50,347 bases of DNA from Anaerocolumna jejuensis DSM 15929. GTDB taxonomy: Bacteria; Bacillota; Clostridia; Lachnospirales; Lachnospiraceae. This document shows positions 8,164-15,234 of the stretch, one piece after another. Position 1 is the stretch's first letter; each line of letters opens with the position of its first letter. The DNA lies in assembly GCF_900142215.1 (NCBI RefSeq), contig NZ_FRAC01000041.1, positions 1 through 50,347 of the forward strand. The letters run 5' to 3'. Made by a program: the position numbers and the translations under genes. The notes under the pieces are model-generated. The model did no database searches. It had not been told where the DNA came from and saw nothing but the letters and a program-made list of their open reading frames with translations.

Positions 8164-9846
8164 CTATATCAGGCAGTTGATAACCCCTTTCACAGAGCTC
8201 TGGGAAAGAATATTATCCGCAGCTTTCCTTGCAGCTTTGCAATCTGTCTCCCGTAAGCGGCTCTTGATACGGGATATTTCACCTGCGGACATACTGAATT
8301 CATCCAGGCCCATTCCAAGCAATAACACCGATGCCTTTTCATCACTTGCAAACTCTCCGCACATACCTGCCTTAATCCCCTGCTTATGGGCTGCCTGTAT
8401 CGTTAGGGCAATGGCCCTCAATACGGAGGGATGGTAAGAATTATAAACTTCTGCTACCTTTTCATTCCCTCTGTCCGCCGCAAGAAAATACTGAGTCAGG
8501 TCATTGGTACCAATACTGAAAAAATCTGCTTCCCCCGCCAGTTCCTCTGCTATCATAACGGCTGCCGGCGTTTCAATCATAATTCCTGCCTGTATATCCT
8601 TTTTATAGGGAAGCCCTTCCCCTTCCAGTTCCATTTTACACTCTTCAAGGATTTTATTGGCTTCTCTTATCTCTTCCACAGAAGTTATCATAGGATACAT
8701 AATGCGGACATTCCCGTAAGCTCCCGCTCTTAAAATGGCTCTTAGCTGGGGCTTAAAAATATCCGGCTCCTTTAAGCAGATTCTGATTGCACGGCAGCCT
8801 AAGAAAGGATTTTCTTCCCTTGGAAGCTGCCAGTAGCTAAGCTCCTTGTCACCGCCTATGTCCAGGGTCCTGATGGTAAGCTCCTTCCCCTTTAACAGGC
8901 AGGCTGCTTCTTTATAGGCCAGAAACTGTTCCTCCTCCGTAGGAAAATGATCCGAGCCCATATACAAAAACTCCGACCGAAACAATCCGATCCCATCTAT
9001 TTCATATTCCGCCGCACTCCGGACTTCCTCCAGATTTCCTGCATTGGCACACAGCTCAAAGCCCACGCCGTCCTTTGTTAGAGAAGGCAGTCCTGCGGAC
9101 TCTTTCAGCCTTTTTTCTTCTTCCAGCCATTTTCTTTCCTTTAATTCATATTCTTTGATGAAAGCCTCCGGGGGGTCTGCATAGATATCTCCGGCTCCGG
9201 CATCCATTATGAGAAAGTCTTTGTTCCCAACCTCACTCAGGATACCTTCCGCTCCCGTAAGACAGGGGATTCCAAGATTTTTTGCCATTATTGAGACATG
9301 GCTGGTAGCTCCTCCAAGTTCCATTATAAAGCCTGCTGCCAGCTTAAGATTCATTTTTGCCGTATCGGAGGGAGTCAGCTCCCTGGCCAGTATAATGGAT
9401 TTTTCCTCCATGCCCTCAAAGGGATTTTCCCTTTCTCCCGATAAAATAGTAAGAAGCCTCTCCCGGACATCCTTCATGTCAGCTGCCCTCTCCCTCATAT
9501 ATTCATCATCCATGCTCTCGAAGATGGCGATAAATTCTCCCGTAGTTTCAAGGAGTGCAGCCTCGGCGCACATCAGCTTTTCCTTTATCTTCGCTTCCAC
9601 TCCCCCGCGCAGGGCGATATCCGAAGCAATAGCAGCATGGGAGGCAAATATTTCAGATTCCGCGGACAGCTTAGAAAGCTCCCTGCACCCTTCTTCCACC
9701 GCCTCATCAAACCGCTTGATTTCGTCGGCAATCCTGTCCGGGACAATATTATCATATACGGTTCTGATTTCCTTTTTTTCAATAATGCACACCGGGCCAA
9801 GGGCATAGCCTCTTGAATAGGTTTTCTTCACCTTCCATACCTTCAT
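8164..9846 (-). CDS. ptsI: Phosphoenolpyruvate-protein phosphotransferase (PTS Enzyme I)
   Basis: First enzyme of the PTS relay: it takes phosphate from PEP onto a histidine and passes it to HPr. From the Met at 9846 it has 560 residues, close to normal. The phosphohistidine motif GGATSHVSIMAKNLG places the active His at 183. The PEP-binding barrel carries GIGLFRSEFLYM and the C-terminal SIGTNDLTQYFLAADR and GMCGEFASD signatures. A start 13 codons upstream is possible by frame but overlaps HPr; AAGGAGGG six bases before 9846 decides the start. It lies 13 bases after the HPr gene. A PTS Enzyme I inside a sugar-specific operon is unusual, because most Firmicutes keep ptsHI in a separate housekeeping unit. 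Confidence 0.95.
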   Translation of the reverse strand: MKVWKVKKTYSRGYALGPVCIIEKKEIRTVYDNIVPDRIADEIKRFDEAVEEGCRELSKLSAESEIFASHAAIASDIALRGGVEAKIKEKLMCAEAALLETTGEFIAIFESMDDEYMRERAADMKDVRERLLTILSGERENPFEGMEEKSIILARELTPSDTAKMNLKLAAGFIMELGGATSHVSIMAKNLGIPCLTGAEGILSEVGNKDFLIMDAGAGDIYADPPEAFIKEYELKERKWLEEEKRLKESAGLPSLTKDGVGFELCANAGNLEEVRSAAEYEIDGIGLFRSEFLYMGSDHFPTEEEQFLAYKEAACLLKGKELTIRTLDIGGDKELSYWQLPREENPFLGCRAIRICLKEPDIFKPQLRAILRAGAYGNVRIMYPMITSVEEIREANKILEECKMELEGEGLPYKKDIQAGIMIETPAAVMIAEELAGEADFFSIGTNDLTQYFLAADRGNEKVAEVYNSYHPSVLRAIALTIQAAHKQGIKAGMCGEFASDEKASVLLLGMGLDEFSMSAGEISRIKSRLRETDCKAARKAADNILSQSSVKGVINCLI

Positions 9847-9859
9847 GATATCCCTCCTT

Positions 9860-10126
9860 CTATGCTTCACCCAGTCCGCCGGCAATAGCCTCCAGTAGTA
9901 CTTTTAAGTCCTGCTCTTCTGTCTCTCCTTCACAGATCACCTCAATTTCAGTTCCTTTGGTAATTCCCGCACTCATTAGAATCAGGATGCTTTTCGGATT
10001 GATTTCATTGCCGCCGGATAGAATTTTAATATCGGAACTGAGGCCTGCTGCAAGCTTGGAGAGCTCTGTTGCAGGTCTCATGTGAATTCCGGATTTATTT
10101 ACAACTGTGATTTTTTCCTTTACCAT
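9860..10126 (-). CDS. ptsH: Phosphocarrier protein HPr
   Basis: Small PTS phosphocarrier, 88 residues. The active His is at 15 in SGIHMRPATEL, and the regulatory serine is at 46 in NPKSILIL. Both fall at the canonical positions if translation begins at the Met at 10126, which also has GGAGG seven bases upstream. An in-frame ATG four codons earlier is rejected on these grounds. The Ser46 site suggests control by HPr kinase/phosphorylase. The gene is directly upstream of Enzyme I. Whether this is the only HPr of the cell or a dedicated second copy cannot be told from the window. Confidence 0.95.
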   Translation of the reverse strand: MVKEKITVVNKSGIHMRPATELSKLAAGLSSDIKILSGGNEINPKSILILMSAGITKGTEIEVICEGETEEQDLKVLLEAIAGGLGEA

Positions 10127-10180
10127 AATTTCCTCCATGCATTTCGCAAGTTTACTTCCCCTTATGTTATCAAAGCTTTG

Positions 10181-10813
10181 TCAGGTCTCCGCTTTTACAT
10201 TCCAATTACTTTTTCTTTCCTCCAGCATAAGGGAATCCTTCGCCAGCATATCCCAGACTGCATCAATTTCCCATGGCTCAAGCCCCTTATCACTGGACTT
10301 GTGTATATCAATCAGTACCTGTCTTAACTGGGAACGTTTTATGACAGCCATACCTACTTTATTATCCCCTGTATTTAAGCTGCATTGGTCGGGAAATACC
10401 GCTATCCGGTAGATTTCCGGCTTTATCTTGGTTATTTTATTCTGCAGCTTTATTACAAAATCATTCATTTCCTGTACAAGCTTTTTGCTTGTGCTGCCTG
10501 TCACATTTCCTTTATCACTACATATTTTAAGACAATATATTCCGCTGGGCAATACTAATATAACATATGGAAGGGGTTGTTTTTGATTTGCTCCTTTATA
10601 AAATTGGTACAATATTCTGTTTTTTCCAAAGAGCTCCTCAAAATAACTGCTTACAGAAAGCTTTCTAATCCGCTTTCTTTTCATCAGGTACTCCAGATAC
10701 CCGGAATATATCATCTGGTGGATACTCCTCTTATACATACTGTAGCCGGATACCAGCCTTAATAAATACACCAGCAGGGCACTTATTGCCAGACCAAGTA
10801 TTATTTCATCCAT
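10181..10813 (-). CDS. Membrane-anchored protein of unknown function
   Basis: 210 residues. One N-terminal hydrophobic segment (about residues 4-22) is followed by a basic stretch (KRKRIRK), so the body is probably cytoplasmic. A segment reading YVILVLPSGIYCLKI, then GNV, faintly resembles the core of NERD-type nuclease-related domains, but I see no clear catalytic set and do not assign that function. The start has GGGGAAGG upstream. The gene sits between the aldolase and HPr in the PTS operon, preceded by a stable hairpin at 10856-10890. No link to sugar transport can be read from the protein itself. Confidence 0.7.
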   Translation of the reverse strand: MDEIILGLAISALLVYLLRLVSGYSMYKRSIHQMIYSGYLEYLMKRKRIRKLSVSSYFEELFGKNRILYQFYKGANQKQPLPYVILVLPSGIYCLKICSDKGNVTGSTSKKLVQEMNDFVIKLQNKITKIKPEIYRIAVFPDQCSLNTGDNKVGMAVIKRSQLRQVLIDIHKSSDKGLEPWEIDAVWDMLAKDSLMLEERKSNWNVKAET

Positions 10814-10855
10814 AACAGCCTTCCCCTTTCCTATTTGCCTATAGACTTAAAGTAC

Positions 10856-10890
10856 AGGGCTGCTGCATCACCAAAAGCCACAGCAGCCCT
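10856..10890 (-). other. Stem-loop between the aldolase gene and the downstream genes
   Basis: Perfect 10-bp arms AGGGCTGCTG / CAGCAGCCCT around a 15-base loop, located just after the aldolase stop. No T-run follows on the minus strand, so it is more likely an mRNA stabiliser, processing site or leaky attenuator than a full terminator. Confidence 0.7.
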
Positions 10891-10901
10891 TCCCTTCTTT
10901 C

Positions 10902-11786
10902 TTAATCCAGCTCCGCACCCTTATAACGCTCAAAGGTATATCTTCCGCTGGAGCCGATTAGCCTCATATACCGTTTTATAAACTGCTTCATTGCTTCTTC
11001 CGCTGCCATATTGACATCCATATAGTCTATGTCGGGATTTTTTGCAATAGCCTCCGCCATTGCCTGCCTGCCGTGTTTGAAAAGGTCCGTGCACACATTT
11101 ATCTTATTAATTCCGTTTTCAACCACTTTTTTTATGTTCTCGTCCCCTGCGCCGGAGCCGCCGTGGAGTACAAGGGGCATTTTTAAAGTTTCCTTTAGCA
11201 GCATTAACCTGCCGAAGTCCAGTTCGGGAACAAAGCCCTTGGGATAGCTTCCATGAGCCGTTCCAATGGCAACCGCCAGGCAGTCACATTTGGTCTTTTC
11301 CACAAATTCCTTTGCCTGCAAGGGGTTGGTATACAGATCTGTTTTGATATTGTCCTGCTGGTTTGCCATTCCCACGTGACCTAACTCTGCTTCGCAGGAT
11401 AAGCCTTTTCCATGGGCCAGAGATGCTATCAGGGCCGTTCTTTTTATGTTTTCTTCGAATTCAAAGCCTGAGGCATCAATCATTACACTGGAAAAACCAC
11501 ATTGAATGGCATAAGCTATGTCCTCATAATTGCTTCCGTGGTCCAGATTAAAGGCAATGGGAACAGCAGCTCTTTCTGCCATATCCCGTATCATAGGCGC
11601 CAAAATTTCCGGATGTCCGTGAGCCTTCATCTGCCTGGGGGAGATATTGATGATTACTGCTGAATGTTCTTCGGAAGCAGACGATATAATAGCTTTGGCC
11701 TGTTCCATGTTAACACAGTTAATAGCCATAACTGCGTAATTATTTTCATGTGCATGAAGCAGCATCTCTTTCATGGATACGTACAT
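10902..11786 (-). CDS. Class II ketose-bisphosphate aldolase
   Basis: Zinc-dependent aldolase splitting a ketose bisphosphate (fructose, tagatose or a related phosphorylated ketose) into dihydroxyacetone phosphate and an aldehyde. 294 residues, the usual size of the GatY/KbaY/FbaA family. Signatures are FNLDHGS near residue 80, SVMIDASG near 100, the metal-site AELGHVG near 134, AIGTAHGSYPKG near 173 and LVLHGGSG near 205. AGGAGG lies eight bases before the start. It directly follows the PTS IIC gene by about 60 bases, which says it acts on the product of that transporter. The exact sugar cannot be read from the sequence, and no 1-phosphofructokinase gene is present in the operon. Confidence 0.93.
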   Translation of the reverse strand: MYVSMKEMLLHAHENNYAVMAINCVNMEQAKAIISSASEEHSAVIINISPRQMKAHGHPEILAPMIRDMAERAAVPIAFNLDHGSNYEDIAYAIQCGFSSVMIDASGFEFEENIKRTALIASLAHGKGLSCEAELGHVGMANQQDNIKTDLYTNPLQAKEFVEKTKCDCLAVAIGTAHGSYPKGFVPELDFGRLMLLKETLKMPLVLHGGSGAGDENIKKVVENGINKINVCTDLFKHGRQAMAEAIAKNPDIDYMDVNMAAEEAMKQFIKRYMRLIGSSGRYTFERYKGAELD

Positions 11787-11847
11787 TTTTAATTCCTCCT
11801 GTTACTTTACTGCTTATGTTTGAAAGGCTTCCAATTTCCGCCTCTGC

Positions 11848-12933
11848 CTAGATTAGCGGTGAAGAAATATCCTCATCTACGTAGCCTTCCGGAAGGGGTC
11901 TTCTTAAAATAGCGTAAAGGACACCCGTTATACATGCGCCAAGAGCCCAGAAACCAATGAATAACAAGGGATTTGAGGTCATGGCGATTACAAATGCTCC
12001 GCCGTGCACAGCCGGGGATTCCAATCCCACCATCATACATAGACCGCCGGTGATGGCACCTCCTGTCATACAGGATGCGCATACCCTGACAGGGTCTTTT
12101 AATAAGAACGGTATAACACCTTCCTGTACATAGCAGGCAGAAAGCACTACCAGGGATTTGGCCTGTTCTCTTTCCCCGTCGCTGAATTTCTTTTTGCCGC
12201 CTAAGAAGGTAGCAAGGGCAATTCCCATAGGTGCTGTCATACCGGCACACATCTTAGCGGAAGTGGGGATAAAGAATCCGTCCGCATTTAAGCCATTGAC
12301 AAAAAGGGCTGCTGTCTTATTAATCGGACCGCCGTGGTCGGCACATATCATTGCTCCGATTACCGCTCCAAACAGGAATTTGGAACCGCCGTTTAAGGAG
12401 GTCAGGAAGTCTGTAAGTAATTTCATAAAGGCAGAAATAGGAATACCCAGGATGTAATACATGATAAGTCCCGCTGCCAAGGTTACCAGGGTAGGTATGA
12501 CCAGAATGGGCATAATACCGGACAGCGCTTTTGGCACCTTGATTTTCTTAGCCGCAATAACCAGATAGCCTACCAGAATACCGCCTACAAGACCACCTAC
12601 AAATCCGGTATTCAGCGTATTTGCAATAGCTCCCATGGCAAGACCTGGTGCTATACCCGGCTTATCCGCCATGGCGTAGGCAATAAATGCTGCGATAGCA
12701 GGAACTGTAAAGCCCATAAGTGACTGGCCGATCAGCATGATTACCTTTGCCAGGGAATCTATTTCTGTCATTCTTGTTGCAATATCATAGCCTCCGAGCA
12801 TTTTAGCAATTGCCTGGAGTACACCGCCTCCTACGATTATCGGTATCATATAGGAAATACCGGTCATGATGGAATCTTTCAGGAATATAAACTGACTTTT
12901 TTTGCTTTTTGATTTCCTTATAATCTCTGCCAT
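11848..12933 (-). CDS. PTS fructose-family transporter subunit IIC
   Basis: Polytopic membrane permease of the fructose/mannitol PTS superfamily, 361 residues with around nine or ten hydrophobic segments. Fructose IIC features include SYMIPIIVGGGVLQAI near the N-terminus and the HGGPINKTAALF motif near residue 200. It overlaps the IIB stop by one base (TAATG), so the two are translationally coupled. IIA, IIB and IIC are separate polypeptides here instead of the common IIABC fusion. The sugar is unknown; fructose-like ketoses are the conservative guess. Confidence 0.93.
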   Translation of the reverse strand: MAEIIRKSKSKKSQFIFLKDSIMTGISYMIPIIVGGGVLQAIAKMLGGYDIATRMTEIDSLAKVIMLIGQSLMGFTVPAIAAFIAYAMADKPGIAPGLAMGAIANTLNTGFVGGLVGGILVGYLVIAAKKIKVPKALSGIMPILVIPTLVTLAAGLIMYYILGIPISAFMKLLTDFLTSLNGGSKFLFGAVIGAMICADHGGPINKTAALFVNGLNADGFFIPTSAKMCAGMTAPMGIALATFLGGKKKFSDGEREQAKSLVVLSACYVQEGVIPFLLKDPVRVCASCMTGGAITGGLCMMVGLESPAVHGGAFVIAMTSNPLLFIGFWALGACITGVLYAILRRPLPEGYVDEDISSPLI

Positions 12934-13241
12934 TATTCAATCGCCTCCAACAATTCTTCTACAATACCCTTTGCATCCTTTACTGCCTCGCTTACGCTGG
13001 CATTCAGGGTGGGAATGGGATCAAAACGGCTTCCGTTCTTAATCCTGACATCGCTGGCTATAATACAGCCTGCTGCTCTTGCGATATCTTCTTTGGTAAT
13101 TTCATTTTCAACCCCCTGTGCTCCCTGTGTTTCAACCTTAACCTCCAGACCTTTGGCTTTGGCTGCCTTCTCCAGATTCGCCGCTGCCATATAGGTATGG
13201 GCAATCCCGACCGGACAGCTTGTCACACATACAATAAACAT
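12933..13241 (-). CDS. PTS fructose-family subunit IIB
   Basis: Cytosolic phosphotransfer domain of the fructose class, 102 residues. The phosphocysteine is Cys9 in VTSCPVGIAHTYMAA, the standard CPxGIAHT signature. GGAGGAAGG upstream of the start lies inside the end of the IIA gene, three bases away. It passes phosphate from IIA to the sugar during transport by IIC. Confidence 0.95.
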   Translation of the reverse strand: MFIVCVTSCPVGIAHTYMAAANLEKAAKAKGLEVKVETQGAQGVENEITKEDIARAAGCIIASDVRIKNGSRFDPIPTLNASVSEAVKDAKGIVEELLEAIE

Positions 13242-13244
13242 AGT

Positions 13245-13703
13245 CTACCTTCCTCCCATAAATAAATTTTTTATTTCTTCAACGGTGCCGGCATGTGTCA
13301 GAATATCTACAAAGTCGTCATCCATTAAATTCCTGGCTAGCTGTGACAGCATTCTTAAATGTTCATCCTCTCCGTTATCGGGAGCCGCAAGCATGATTAC
13401 ATAATTAACAGGCTTCCCGTCCAGTGAATTCCATTCAACACTGTCCTTGAGTTTGATCAGTGCAAAGGAGGCTTCCTTGACCGCTTCACTTTTGCAATGG
13501 GGAATTGCAATACCCTTTCCTATTCCTGTGGTGCATTCTTTTTCTCTTTCAAATACACCTTCCGCATATTTATCCTTGTCCGTAACCTTTCCCGCTTCAT
13601 ACATTAATGCCGCAATATCCTTTATGATTTCATTCTTATCCTTTCCGGGAAATTCAAACCGGATAACCTTTTCATCAATCAATGCACCAAAATTCAGTTC
13701 CAT
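13245..13703 (-). CDS. PTS fructose-family subunit IIA
   Basis: Cytosolic phosphotransfer protein (PTS_EIIA type 2), 152 residues from the Met at 13703. The phosphohistidine is His69 in GKGIAIPHCKSEAV. A longer in-frame version from 13772 exists but its extra 23 residues have no domain, and GGAGGT seven bases before 13703 decides the start. It is the first gene of the eight-gene minus-strand operon (IIA, IIB, IIC, aldolase, unknown, HPr, EI, glycerate kinase). A possible promoter is at 13729-13757. Confidence 0.93.
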   Translation of the reverse strand: MELNFGALIDEKVIRFEFPGKDKNEIIKDIAALMYEAGKVTDKDKYAEGVFEREKECTTGIGKGIAIPHCKSEAVKEASFALIKLKDSVEWNSLDGKPVNYVIMLAAPDNGEDEHLRMLSQLARNLMDDDFVDILTHAGTVEEIKNLFMGGR

Positions 13704-13728
13704 TACCGTACCTCCTGTTCTTGCACTT

Positions 13729-13757
13729 AGTATATCAACAGTTTCTCCTCTCCACAA
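13729..13757 (-). promoter_or_regulatory. Possible promoter of the PTS operon
   Basis: On the minus strand TTGTGG (13752-13757) and TATACT (13729-13734) are 17 bases apart. The -35 matches only its first three positions, so an activator, presumably the PRD regulator at 15228-17186, may be needed. Confidence 0.4.
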
Positions 13758-14032
13758 ATCAATTACTTGCACTATATTGGTGCATTTTTAGTTTTTTATC
13801 CTTCATTTTCCCCATTCATTATGCAAATAGCACAATAACCCAATGACCCCTGCCCCTTTCTTCTTGTTTTCCTGGTAATTTAGCACAGCCACACTCTGAT
13901 AAATGGAGATTCGTTAACTTTTTTGCATCATATTAGGGTAACTGTATAACTATTCTTTTCCCTATCGTCAGCGCTATAATGAAACTGCCATAGAAATGTT
14001 CATAAGGTTTATTTGAAAGGAGGCAACATATT
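13758..14032. other. Divergent regulatory region between PTS operon and alcohol dehydrogenase
   Basis: No gene is visible. TATAAT at 13975-13980 is a good -10 for the dehydrogenase, without a recognisable -35, again consistent with activator dependence. A ribosome site AAAGGAGG precedes the ATG at 14033. I found no clear regulator palindrome. Confidence 0.45.
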
Positions 14033-15211
14033 ATGATTAATTTTGAATTCCACACACCCACCAAGGTCATCTTCGGCAAGAACACGGAGACCCTGGTCGG
14101 AAAGGAAATAGCGTCAAGAGGCTATAAGAAGGTATTGATTCACTTTGGCGGAACCTACCTCTATGAGAACGGGGTACTTGACAGAGTGCACAAAAGCCTT
14201 GAAGAAAACGGCATATCCTATACGGACCTTGGAGGCGTCGTTCCCAATCCCCACATGTCTCTGGTCAAGGAAGGGGTAAAGCTCTGCAAGGAAGAGGGCG
14301 TGGATTTCCTGCTGCCCATCGGCGGCGGAAGCCCCATTGACTCAGCAAAAGCCATTGCTTACGGCCTTGTAAATGATTTTGACCTGACAGACTTGTACAT
14401 GGGAAAGGTCACTACCAATAAAATCGCTCCCTTAGGCTGCATTTCCACCATCGCAGCTACCGGTTCTGAAACCAGCAATTCTTCTGTTATAACCATTGAA
14501 GAGGGAATGTTAAAGCGCTCTTATAACCACGACTGCTCCCGCCCCCTCTTTGCCATTATGAACCCTGAACTTACCTATACCCTTCCGGCTTATCAGACAG
14601 CCAGCGGTGCCGCCGATATTATGATGCATACCATGGAACGCTATTTTACCAACACGGAGCACACCGAGCTGATTGACAGCATGGCGGAGGGACTCCTTGT
14701 AACTGTCCGGGAAGCGGCCATCAAGGCCTTAAAGGACCCCTGTGACTACAATGCCAGGGCAGACCTTATGTGGGCCGGCAGCTTATCCCACAATGGACTG
14801 ACCGGTACGGGAAGAGTATCTGACTTTGCTTCCCACAAAATTGAACACGAGCTGGGCGGTATGTTCGATGTTGCCCACGGTGCGGGACTTTGTGCTGTCT
14901 GGGGAAGCTGGGCACGCTATGTATATAAGACAAACATATCTCGATTTGCCAGGTTCGCCATTAAGGTGTTCGATGCGCCCCTGAATCTTTTTAATCTGGA
15001 GGAAACAGCCTTAAGAGGAATCGAAGGCTGGGAGAACTGGTGCAATAAGATTGGCATGCCAACGAGTATGGCAGCTCTCGGAATCCATCCAACCGATGCA
15101 CAAATCGAAGAAATGGCAGAAAAATGCGTTGCAGCCGGAGGCGGACAGGTGGGCTTTTTTAAACCTCTTTCCAAAGAGGATGTTATCCGGATATTCAATA
15201 TGTCAAAATAA
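14033..15211 (+). CDS. Iron-containing alcohol dehydrogenase (butanol dehydrogenase-like)
   Basis: NAD(P)H-dependent aldehyde/alcohol oxidoreductase of the group III metal type, 392 residues, closest in pattern to clostridial BdhA/BdhB. The nucleotide loop GGGSPIDSAKA is at 97-107. The four metal ligands are Asp195 and His199 (ADIMMH), His268 and His282. AAAGGAGG is well placed before the start. It is divergent from the PTS operon and convergent with the PRD regulator, with which it shares a terminator. It could reduce an aldehyde released by the aldolase, or simply balance fermentation redox; the sequence does not decide between these. Confidence 0.93.
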   Translation: MINFEFHTPTKVIFGKNTETLVGKEIASRGYKKVLIHFGGTYLYENGVLDRVHKSLEENGISYTDLGGVVPNPHMSLVKEGVKLCKEEGVDFLLPIGGGSPIDSAKAIAYGLVNDFDLTDLYMGKVTTNKIAPLGCISTIAATGSETSNSSVITIEEGMLKRSYNHDCSRPLFAIMNPELTYTLPAYQTASGAADIMMHTMERYFTNTEHTELIDSMAEGLLVTVREAAIKALKDPCDYNARADLMWAGSLSHNGLTGTGRVSDFASHKIEHELGGMFDVAHGAGLCAVWGSWARYVYKTNISRFARFAIKVFDAPLNLFNLEETALRGIEGWENWCNKIGMPTSMAALGIHPTDAQIEEMAEKCVAAGGGQVGFFKPLSKEDVIRIFNMSK

Positions 15212-15234
15212 GGTGCCCAAGGGCACCTTATTTT
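15205..15234. terminator. Bidirectional terminator carrying both stop codons
   Basis: A perfect inverted repeat with 14-base arms (AAAATAAGGTGCCC and its complement) and a 2-base centre. The A-run and T-run flanks make it a terminator in both directions. The TAA of the dehydrogenase (15209-15211) and the TAA of the minus-strand regulator (15228-15230) both lie inside the arms. Confidence 0.93.

Noticed and set aside
9209..9808. 199-codon serine-rich open frame antisense to Enzyme I
   Set aside because: Composition is typical of reverse-strand reading of a Glu/Leu-rich coding sequence.
11848..14032. Sigma-54 (-24/-12) promoter for the PTS operon, as in LevR-type systems
   Set aside because: No GG/GC pair at the required spacing was found, and the regulator lacks an AAA+ domain.
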